NCBI GenBank assembly: GCA_902475415.1
Contig: CABRZK010000057.1
Location: 1 to 11,303, forward strand
Reading direction: 5' to 3'
Length of the DNA: 11,303 nt
Origin: an uncultured Eubacterium sp.
GTDB taxonomy: Bacteria > Bacillota > Clostridia > Lachnospirales > Lachnospiraceae
Within the stretch, counting starts at the first letter, position 1; each line of letters starts with the position of its first letter. The notes under the pieces were generated by a model. It did no database searches. It was not told the origin of the DNA and saw nothing but the letters and a program-made list of their open reading frames with translations. Shown one piece after another: positions 1 to 6,261 of this stretch. A program made the position numbers and the translations under genes.

Positions 1-884
1 TGCGCAGTGAATATCAGGTGCGTGAGGACGGAAGCATCGATGGCGGTGATTTTCTGGACGGATTTGAAAACGGCTATTTTGCGGAGCCGAAAGAGCCGAC
101 AGGAGCCGTGTATCATCAGTATTGTACGGCAATTCCGGTTGGAACACTGCTGGCGCAGAGCTGGAATCTGGATCTGATGAAACAACTTGGAAAAATGGTT
201 GCCGGAGAGATGAATGAATTTGAGGTAACCCTGTGGCTGGCACCGGGCATGAGCCTGCACAGAAATCCGCTGTGTGGCAGAAACTTTGAATATTATTCTG
301 AGGATCCTTTGCTGGCCGGTATGATGGCGGCTGCCATGACTCTGGGGGTACAGTCTGTGCCGGGATGTGGTACGACCATCAAGCATTATGCATGCAACAA
401 TCAGGAAGATAACCGTATGGGATCTGATTCCATTTTATCGGAGAGAACACTGCGTGAGATTTATCTGAAAGGATTTGAGATTGCTATCCGCAACGCTCAG
501 CCGATGGCCATGATGACCTCTTACAACCTGATCAACGGTGTTCATGCGGCAAACAGTTATGACATTTGTACCAAAGCAGCCCGGGATGAGTGGGGCTTTG
601 CAGGTGCAATCATGACAGACTGGACTACGACCACCGATTCCACAGCGGGTGAATGCAGTGCGGCAGGTTGTATGAAAGCCGGGAACGACATGGTTATGCC
701 GGGAGATCTGAGAGATCATGCAAGTATCCGCCAGGCACTGGAAGATGGCGCATTGGATATCCGTGAACTGAAACGCTGCGTATATCATACGGTAAAAATC
801 ATTCTGCAGTCGAATCAGTATGAGGATGCGGTAAGTTATGAGGCGCAGTTTGAGTCGCTTGATCATTATATGACAGCAAAATAA
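1..884 (+). CDS. GH3 family beta-glycosidase, C-terminal part (5' end outside window)
   Basis: The reading frame is open from base 3 to the TAA at 882-884, so the gene begins upstream of the window and about 293 codons are visible. The protein is a glycoside hydrolase family 3 enzyme, which removes terminal beta-linked sugars from oligosaccharides or glycosides with retention of configuration. Visible motifs, in order, are LWLAPGM, GRNFEYYSEDP, TIKHYACNNQEDNR (the KH substrate-binding pair), MTSYNLINGVH and GAIMTDW. The Asp of TDW (codon 618-620) is the expected catalytic nucleophile. These belong to the (alpha/beta)8 barrel called GH3_N, yet the protein ends only about 85 residues after the nucleophile. 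The alpha/beta sandwich with the acid/base residue must therefore lie upstream, which is the inverted domain order known from some Ruminococcus and Butyrivibrio beta-glucosidases. No signal peptide can be judged. The substrate is unknown; beta-glucosidase is the most likely activity. Confidence 0.93.
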   Translation, partial: RSEYQVREDGSIDGGDFLDGFENGYFAEPKEPTGAVYHQYCTAIPVGTLLAQSWNLDLMKQLGKMVAGEMNEFEVTLWLAPGMSLHRNPLCGRNFEYYSEDPLLAGMMAAAMTLGVQSVPGCGTTIKHYACNNQEDNRMGSDSILSERTLREIYLKGFEIAIRNAQPMAMMTSYNLINGVHAANSYDICTKAARDEWGFAGAIMTDWTTTTDSTAGECSAAGCMKAGNDMVMPGDLRDHASIRQALEDGALDIRELKRCVYHTVKIILQSNQYEDAVSYEAQFESLDHYMTAK

Positions 885-1051
885 AAATTGAATCAGAGTA
901 TTTAGAATTTCGGATAAAAAAGATTACAAGAATTTTTTACTCTGTTTTAAGAGCGTGAATGTTTGAAAATGCTGGAAATATGGGAAAGAAATTTTAGATA
1001 TGAGGGACATAACATCAACAGACAAAATGATGTGAGTGTCTATGGGACACA

Positions 1052-1081
1052 AAAGCCCCGGAGTTGTCGCTCCGGGGCTTT
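1052..1081. terminator. Bidirectional hairpin terminator between convergent genes
   Basis: A perfect 12-bp stem (AAAGCCCCGGAG at 1052-1063, CTCCGGGGCTTT at 1070-1081) closes a 6-base loop. It lies 167 bases after the GH3 stop and 79 bases beyond the stop of the minus-strand response regulator, so it can serve both. The T-tract is short on both strands (TTT on plus, TTTT on minus). The rest of the 885-1160 interval is AT-rich and I see no gene in it. Confidence 0.85.
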
Positions 1082-1160
1082 GCTATGCCATTTTGACAAG
1101 AAGAATAATTCGCTTTAATTTGAAGAATTTTATTTACAGACTTTTTTCATAGTCTCGAAG

Positions 1161-1832
1161 TTACCCGATCCGATAACCAATCCCTTTTTTGGTCAGAATA
1201 AAGTCTTTTAATCCAATGGCGGACAGTTTTTTACGCAACCGGTTGACATTGACGGATAAGGTATTTTCATCCACATACGCATCACTTTCCCACAGTTTTT
1301 CCATCAGTTCTTCCCGACTGACGATTTTTTCCTTATGTTCCATCAGCGTCTGCAGAATCTTCAGCTCATTTTTTGTCAGTTCGATCTGTGTGCCATTCCA
1401 GGTCAGGGTGGCGTCCATCAGATTCAGTAACGCACCTTTGTGCTCCAGAATGCTGCTGCTTCCGGCAAAATCATAACTTCTGCGTAACAATGCCTGAATT
1501 TTGGCGGTCAGCACCTCCAGATCAAAGGGTTTTGGAATGAAATCATCTCCGCCCATGTTCATGGCCATGACAATATTCATATTGTCCGCTACGGATGACA
1601 GAAAAATTACAGGCACTTTTGAAACTTTCCGGATTTCGGTACACCAGTAATACCCATTGTAAAACGGGAGTCGGATATCCATCAGTACAAGCTGTGGATC
1701 AAAGGCGGCAAACTCCGTCATGATCTGACTGAGATCTTGGGCTATATGTACTTCATAATCCCATTTTTCCAGATGCTTTTTTATCATTTTCCCGATGGTT
1801 TCATCGTCTTCGACACAAAAAATACGATACAT
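1161..1832 (-). CDS. OmpR-family response regulator, BceR/VirR/GraR type
   Basis: This 223-residue protein has an N-terminal receiver domain (about 1-115) and a C-terminal winged-helix DNA-binding domain (about 130-223). The receiver carries the acidic pocket E8-D9-D10, the phosphoacceptor D52 in LVLMDIRLP, the switch residue S79 and K101 in IPKPF. The wing domain has the typical ELTKNELKIL and GIGYRIG elements. The stretch VMAMNMGGDDFI followed by KPFDLEVL is characteristic of BceR-type regulators. These receive phosphate from intramembrane-sensing kinases and activate BceAB-type transporters that give resistance to peptide antibiotics such as bacitracin. The start ATG (1830-1832) has an AGAAAGG ribosome site 8 bases upstream. 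No kinase adjoins it, so it is an orphan here. The only kinase and transporter relatives in the window are the broken remnants at 5611-6099 and 10186-10714. A near-match to the Bce operator lies 43 bases upstream of the start, which suggests autoregulation. Confidence 0.93.
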   Translation of the reverse strand: MYRIFCVEDDETIGKMIKKHLEKWDYEVHIAQDLSQIMTEFAAFDPQLVLMDIRLPFYNGYYWCTEIRKVSKVPVIFLSSVADNMNIVMAMNMGGDDFIPKPFDLEVLTAKIQALLRRSYDFAGSSSILEHKGALLNLMDATLTWNGTQIELTKNELKILQTLMEHKEKIVSREELMEKLWESDAYVDENTLSVNVNRLRKKLSAIGLKDFILTKKGIGYRIG

Positions 1833-1875
1833 TTTTTTAACCTTTCTATTCTGTTCAGATTGCTTTTCCCAATTC

Positions 1876-1889
1876 TTACCACATTGTAA
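1876..1889 (-). promoter_or_regulatory. Imperfect Bce-type operator upstream of the response regulator
   Basis: Read on the minus strand this site is TTACA-ATGT-GGTAA followed by GAATT. It differs by one base in the half-sites from the TTACA-N4-TGTAA palindrome at 9980-9993, which is followed by GATT. It lies 43 bases upstream of the regulator's start codon. The same bases contain a weak minus-strand -10-like TACAAT, so autoregulation and part of a core promoter are both possible. The assignment rests on pattern similarity only. Confidence 0.4.
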
Positions 1890-1900
1890 CAGATTTTTCC

Positions 1901-1928
1901 TTGTCCTGCTGAAAATTTATGGTATCAT
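1901..1928 (+). promoter_or_regulatory. Candidate sigma-A promoter for cls
   Basis: A -35-like TTGTCC (1901-1906) and a -10-like TATCAT (1923-1928) are separated by 16 bases. The start codon of the cardiolipin synthase gene lies about 135 bases downstream, so the transcript would carry a leader of roughly 125 bases. I see no convincing riboswitch or terminator in that leader. The site lies in the divergent intergenic region shared with the response regulator. Confidence 0.5.
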
Positions 1929-2062
1929 ATCTGTACAACATTACCCGAATAGGACATGGGTGAGATGATTTCTGCATCTACAGGTGGGAATCAGTAAATT
2001 TATATCAGTGGCAACATACCGGAATCACAGCAATCAGACAGACATATGAAAGGAGCTTTACT

Positions 2063-3631
2063 ATGGCACACACACATCATCATACTTTGGAAGGAAAAAG
2101 TAAAACGAAGAACAGTATCAAACGTCTTTTTTTCTGTGTGCTTGCTATTTTCCTCCAGCTCGTTTTTGTGATTGCTGTTATGCGGCGTCTGAATGAACAG
2201 ATGCCATGGATCAATGCATGTACCAAAATTCTTGTACTTGTTCTGGTTTTGTTTATTTACAGTAAAAATAAGACATCTTCGCTGAAAATGCCCTGGATTA
2301 TTCTGATCCTTGTGATGCCGGTACTTGGCGTCTGCCTGTATCTGATGTTTCGAACCAATAAAGGAACCAGAAACATGCGCACGCGCTATCAGGAGATAGA
2401 TGAGATTCTGCTTCCATGTCTGCCTCCAAATAAAGAGGTGTCCCATCGGTTGAAAAAACATTATGCCGCTGCCGGAAGTATTTCTGATTATCTGTACCGT
2501 AATGCGTTTTATCCCGTTTATCAGAACACAGATGTCACCTACTATCCGGAAGCAGTGGAGGGGCTGAAGGCTCAGCTTGCAGATCTGGCAAAAGCGGAAC
2601 AATTTATTTTTATGGAATATCATGCCATTGAGGATGCAGAGGCATGGCAGAAAATTCAGGATGTTTTGGTTGAACGCGTCAAAGCCGGTGTGGAAGTGCG
2701 TGTGTTTTATGATGATATTGGCTCCATCAGTTTCCTGAATCATGATTTTGCCAGAAAGATGGAATCACTTGGCATTGCCTGTCGTGTTTTTAATCCGTTT
2801 GTTCCCGGTGTCAATCTGTTCTTAAACAACCGTGATCACAGAAAAATTACTGTCATTGACGGAAAAGTGGGATTTACCGGAGGATACAATCTGGCCAATG
2901 AGTATTTTGGACTTTCCCATCCGTACGGAGAATGGAAAGATACCGGCATCCGTCTGGAAGGAGATGCGGTGAAATCCATGACCATTACATTTCTGGAAAT
3001 GTGGAATGCCATCAAAAAGAATCTGCCCAGTGACCGTTCCTTCGAGCCTTATCTGCCCCATTATGAGTATGCGGCAGCGCAGCATGGATATGTGCAGCCG
3101 TATGCAGACAGTCCACTGGACGATGAACAGGTCGGGGAAGAAGTTTACATCAGTATGGCAAATAAGGCAGAGCATTACTGCTGGTTTATCACGCCATATC
3201 TGATCATTACGGATGAATTGTCCCATGCCCTTTCACTGGCAGCAAAACGTGGCGTGGATGTACGAATTATCACACCGGGTATTCCGGACAAAAAAATGGT
3301 ATACAGTGTCACACGTTCTTTTTATCATCAGCTTGTTGCAAACGGAGTCCGGATTTTTGAATGGACACCGGGATTCTGTCATGCAAAAATGAGCATTGCG
3401 GATGACCGTATGGCTACCTGTGGCACGATCAATCTGGATTACCGCAGTCTGTACCACCACTTTGAAAACGGTTGCTTCATGGTGGATTGCCCGGCTGTCA
3501 CAGACATCAAAAAAGATTTTAAACATACGTTTTCGCAGTGTCGCGAAGTGACCGAAAAGTACAAAAGCGGACTGGGTGCACATCTGCGTCTCGGTCAGTT
3601 GATTTTGCGGTTATTTGCTCAGTTGCTGTAA
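2063..3631 (+). CDS. cls: Cardiolipin synthase, phospholipase D superfamily
   Basis: This 522-residue membrane enzyme belongs to the bacterial Cls family, which condenses two phosphatidylglycerol molecules into cardiolipin and glycerol. Two hydrophobic stretches near residues 20-40 and 53-95 anchor it in the membrane. Both phospholipase D HKD motifs are intact: HRKITVID with H259, K261 and D266, followed by GFTGGYNLANEY, and HAKMSIAD with H440, K442 and D447, followed by GTINLDYRS. The length is typical for the family. The ATG is preceded by AAAGGAG (2049-2055) with a 7-base spacer. The N-terminus is His-rich (MAHTHHH); no vector sequence surrounds it, so it is natural. The gene is divergent from the response regulator. 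Cardiolipin content influences sensitivity to cationic peptides, so proximity to a Bce-type regulator is suggestive, but no operator is seen in front of it on this strand. Confidence 0.95.
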   Translation: MAHTHHHTLEGKSKTKNSIKRLFFCVLAIFLQLVFVIAVMRRLNEQMPWINACTKILVLVLVLFIYSKNKTSSLKMPWIILILVMPVLGVCLYLMFRTNKGTRNMRTRYQEIDEILLPCLPPNKEVSHRLKKHYAAAGSISDYLYRNAFYPVYQNTDVTYYPEAVEGLKAQLADLAKAEQFIFMEYHAIEDAEAWQKIQDVLVERVKAGVEVRVFYDDIGSISFLNHDFARKMESLGIACRVFNPFVPGVNLFLNNRDHRKITVIDGKVGFTGGYNLANEYFGLSHPYGEWKDTGIRLEGDAVKSMTITFLEMWNAIKKNLPSDRSFEPYLPHYEYAAAQHGYVQPYADSPLDDEQVGEEVYISMANKAEHYCWFITPYLIITDELSHALSLAAKRGVDVRIITPGIPDKKMVYSVTRSFYHQLVANGVRIFEWTPGFCHAKMSIADDRMATCGTINLDYRSLYHHFENGCFMVDCPAVTDIKKDFKHTFSQCREVTEKYKSGLGAHLRLGQLILRLFAQLL

Positions 3632-3760
3632 TGAAAAAGAGTTATTTAGAAATCGTTGTACTAGATTGGATGTGGGAAACAGTATGATAAATTGGGGAAA
3701 ATTCTGTATAAATACTTGAAGTACCAATTGATAAAAGAAATAAAAAATGAGGTTTTATAT

Positions 3761-4717
3761 ATGCACGTAGGAAAGAAAACACAGAAAAGAGAAAAATCAG
3801 CTATGACGTTGTCTCTATATGGCAGTCTGGCTTTTGCAATCGTTGAGATCGGAATGGCTATTTTTTCCGGGTCTCAGGCGGTTCTTCTGGATGCGGTTTA
3901 CGACAGCGTGGAATTTTTTATGATGCTGCCGTCTATTTTCCTGATTCCGCTGATCTACCGGCCGGCCAGCGAGCAGCATCCTTTTGGTTACACGCAGGTG
4001 GAGACCGGATTTGTAGTAGTAAAAGGCGCCATCATGGCGGCGGTTACCTTCGGTCTGATTTTCAACAATATTCATTTGTTGCTGCATGGTGGCCATAAAG
4101 TGGATTTCAACACCATTTCGGGATTTGAACTTTTTGCCTGTGCCCTGAGTCTGACCATGGCGATCTGTCTGTATTTCAAAAATAAAAATATGAGTTCACC
4201 GCTGATCAATATTGAACTACAGACGTGGAAAATTGACTGCGTTGTGTCCCTGGGAATGGCAGTTGCATTCCTGCTTCCGATCATTGTGCCCTTTGCATGG
4301 TTTCAGAAACTGACACCGTATCTGGATCAGATCATTACCATCGTATTGTCCGGTTTTATGCTGCCGACACCGATCAAAACCGTAATCACCGGTTTGCGTG
4401 ACCTGATGCTCTGGCCACCGGAAGCAGAAACTGTCGAAGATATCAAAGACACCATTGAACCGATCATCGGCAGATACGGACATAAAAACCTGTATTACGA
4501 TATTGTCCGTACCGGACGGAAACTCTGGATCAGTGTTTACATTACTTTTGATAAAGACATTATTTCACTGTCAAAGTTCCAGGTATTGCAGACGAAATGC
4601 ATCGCTGCGCTGGCAGAAAAATACCCGGATTTTTATTTTGAATTGCTTCCGGATATTCAACTGAACAGCACAGATGAAGAGAAAATCAAAGAATCACTGG
4701 CAGAAGAAAATCAGTAA
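3761..4717 (+). CDS. Cation diffusion facilitator (CDF) family efflux transporter
   Basis: This 318-residue protein has about six membrane segments followed by a cytoplasmic C-terminal domain (about 230-310), the CDF architecture. Such proteins export divalent metals such as zinc, manganese or iron in exchange for protons. Motifs seen are D44-x3-D48 in TM2 (LLDAVYDSVEF), the HPFGYTQVE loop at 73-81 and a TM5 element QTWKIDCVVS. In TM5 the usual first ligand of the [HD]-x3-D pair is Thr (T155) while D159 is kept, so metal choice is unclear. A short His-containing loop (HGGHKVDF, about 109-116) follows TM3. I chose ATG 3761, which has GAGG at 3749-3752 with 8-base spacing. A longer in-frame version from TTG 3692 would add 23 basic residues without a good ribosome site. 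The gene starts 129 bases after cls and may share its transcript; no terminator is seen between them. Confidence 0.88.
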   Translation: MHVGKKTQKREKSAMTLSLYGSLAFAIVEIGMAIFSGSQAVLLDAVYDSVEFFMMLPSIFLIPLIYRPASEQHPFGYTQVETGFVVVKGAIMAAVTFGLIFNNIHLLLHGGHKVDFNTISGFELFACALSLTMAICLYFKNKNMSSPLINIELQTWKIDCVVSLGMAVAFLLPIIVPFAWFQKLTPYLDQIITIVLSGFMLPTPIKTVITGLRDLMLWPPEAETVEDIKDTIEPIIGRYGHKNLYYDIVRTGRKLWISVYITFDKDIISLSKFQVLQTKCIAALAEKYPDFYFELLPDIQLNSTDEEKIKESLAEENQ

Positions 4718-4886
4718 TCTTAAATGAATGTATTCGATTTTGTTTTAGATATGTGGAGTGCCGGAAAATCAACACGTATACATGGACCTGACAGAGGAAC
4801 CGAGAATGTTATTTGGTGCAGATATCGCGCATAAGATAACCGGTTTCATTCGCATTTTTACATACTTTTACAGGAAAAAGGAAACG

Positions 4887-5552
4887 ATGAAATATTCAAA
4901 TGTAACAGAAGCTACTTTTGTCCGACGCCTCAATCGCTTTGTGGCAGAAGTGAACATCAATAATAAACTGGAAACAGTTCATGTCAAAAATACCGGACGC
5001 ATGGGAGAATTACTTTTGCCCGATGCCCGGGTTGTATTAACCGAAACAGGAAATCCGAATCGCAAAACAAAGTATGACCTGATCAGTGTATACAAGGAGT
5101 CTCTTGGTTGGGTAAATATTGACAGTCAGGCTCCTAATAAAGTGGTGGGAGAATGGCTTGCAACGCAGGATTACACTTTTGTCAAACCGGAATACAAATA
5201 TGGAGATTCCAGACTGGATTTTTATATGGAAAAAGAGGACGAAACATACCTGATGGAAGTCAAAGGCTGTACACTGGAGATTGATGGTATCGGATATTTC
5301 CCGGATGCGCCCAGTGAACGTGCGGTTCGTCATCTTCGGGAACTGATTCATGCAAAAAATCAGAGGTATCATTGTATTCTTGCTTTTGTCATTGCCATGC
5401 CGGAAGTAAAAAAGGTTCTGCCAAATATGACGACACATCCGGCGTTTGGAATTGCTTTGGAAGAAGCACGAAAAGCAGGCGTGGAAGTGTGGTATCTGCC
5501 CTGTGAGATTACGAAGGACAGTATAAAAATTACAGAAAAGTTCATCGAATAG
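4887..5552 (+). CDS. sfsA: SfsA family DNA/RNA nuclease (sugar fermentation stimulation protein homolog)
   Basis: This 221-residue protein matches the usual SfsA length and layout. An N-terminal OB-like region begins YSNVTEATFVRRLNRF and carries HVKNTGRMGELL, followed by a PD-(D/E)xK-type nuclease core. The likely metal-binding residues are D111 (SRLDF), E124 and K126 (MEVKGCT). The family was named for a maltose-fermentation effect in E. coli and has since been described as a nuclease; the cellular role in Firmicutes is not settled. I chose ATG 4887 because the family normally begins with this YSNV block and because an AAAAAGGA ribosome site lies just upstream. The frame stays open upstream to a GTG at 4758, but those 43 residues do not resemble SfsA and no ribosome site precedes them. 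The 169-base gap after the CDF gene contains no gene I can support. Confidence 0.92.
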   Translation: MKYSNVTEATFVRRLNRFVAEVNINNKLETVHVKNTGRMGELLLPDARVVLTETGNPNRKTKYDLISVYKESLGWVNIDSQAPNKVVGEWLATQDYTFVKPEYKYGDSRLDFYMEKEDETYLMEVKGCTLEIDGIGYFPDAPSERAVRHLRELIHAKNQRYHCILAFVIAMPEVKKVLPNMTTHPAFGIALEEARKAGVEVWYLPCEITKDSIKITEKFIE

Positions 5553-5610
5553 CGTTTTTCGTTTGCGCATTTTAGCATGAGTCTGGAAAGAAAATGGGGG
5601 ATCGGATGGA

Positions 5611-6099
5611 ATGAAAACATGGAAAAGTTTTTGCAAAAGAAATTTTATATGGTTCCTGTTGATCATTGTAATGCTGGCGTTTCAGGTTTTGTACCTGTTT
5701 CTGATCGGTCGTCCTGTGGATGATCTGATATATGTCGGTGTGATGGATCTGTGTATCATTGCTTTTGCAGTATGCATTGCTTACATCGTTTATTATAAAA
5801 AAGTATACGATGTGAAAAATGCGCTGAAGCAGTCAGATTCCGGAGAATTAAAACTTCCTGAGACAGAAGATGTTCTGGAAGAGCTGCTGGGACAGTGTGC
5901 GGAAAATGTAAACATCAGACGGTAACTGGCGGAGAGTGCCTCTGCCAGGCAGCAATCCGAGATGAAAGATTATTATGCAAAGTGGGTGCATCAGATCAAG
6001 ACACCGATTGCGGGACTTCATTTGTTGCTTCAGACAGAACGAGGGGAACTGGAAGAAGTGGAAGAACAGGAGGCAATTGCAGAAGAAGTCTGGGGATAA
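5611..6099 (+). pseudogene. Truncated BceS-type sensor histidine kinase with in-frame stop
   Basis: The frame starts at ATG 5611 after GGGGGAT (5596-5602). It encodes two membrane helices (about residues 12-33 and 44-68) joined by a very short loop, which is the intramembrane-sensing design of BceS kinases. It then meets a TAA at 5923-5925 (codon 105). The same frame continues without a shift into a clear dimerisation/phosphoacceptor box, MKDYYAKWVHQIKTP, with the conserved His at 5989-5991, and ends at a second TAA at 6097-6099. Functional relatives are about 330 residues; here the whole HATPase domain is missing. Even if the first stop were suppressed, the 162-codon product could not phosphorylate itself. 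The upstream neighbour is sfsA (58 bases), not the usual response regulator. I infer a decayed kinase that once worked with the regulator at 1161-1832 or a relative. A residual 104-residue membrane peptide could still be made. Confidence 0.87.
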
Positions 6100-6133
6100 G
6101 TAAAAAAGAGAAGATAAAAAAGTGATTTTAAAT

Positions 6134-6178
6134 AAAAGCTATTTACCCATAACTTGCGGTTATGGATAGATAGCTTTT
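6134..6178 (+). terminator. Long hairpin terminator after the kinase remnant
   Basis: Arms 6134-6153 (AAAAGCTATTTACCCATAAC) and 6159-6178 pair over 20 positions with one G-T wobble and one mismatch around a 5-base loop. The stem ends in TTTT followed by CTGTATTTGTG. It insulates the ASST gene from upstream transcription, and the near-symmetric A-rich and T-rich ends would let it act on both strands. Confidence 0.85.
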
Positions 6179-6184
6179 CTGTAT

Positions 6185-6213
6185 TTGTGAAAAAAGTGTG
6201 AACACCTTATAAT
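6185..6213 (+). promoter_or_regulatory. Strong sigma-A promoter of the ASST gene
   Basis: TTGTGA (6185-6190) and a perfect TATAAT (6208-6213) are separated by the ideal 17 bases. The start codon is 48 bases downstream and carries AAGGAGG (6246-6252) with 9-base spacing. The hairpin terminator ends only 6 bases before the -35 box, so this gene is its own transcription unit and probably well expressed. Confidence 0.85.
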
Positions 6214-6261
6214 AAAGACATCGGACATAGGGTTCGGCAAAGAAGAAGGAGGATTTTTTCT

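Noticed and set aside
2063..2090. His-rich N-terminus of the cardiolipin synthase resembling an affinity tag
   Set aside because: It is an irregular His/Thr run in a native context with a natural ribosome site and no vector sequence, so it is not an engineering trace.
3666..3688. TTGGAT and TATGAT boxes upstream of the CDF gene as a promoter
   Set aside because: The spacing is only 11 bases, too short for sigma-A; I found no better pair in the 129-base gap.
4758..4886. N-terminal extension of SfsA by 43 residues from GTG 4758
   Set aside because: The extension does not resemble SfsA, lacks a ribosome site, and the normal family start (MKYSNV) at 4887 has one.
5895..6125. Small plus-strand open frame overlapping the kinase remnant
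   Set aside because: It is in a different frame from the HQIKTP box and has no homology; the true frame is that of 5611 read through the TAA.
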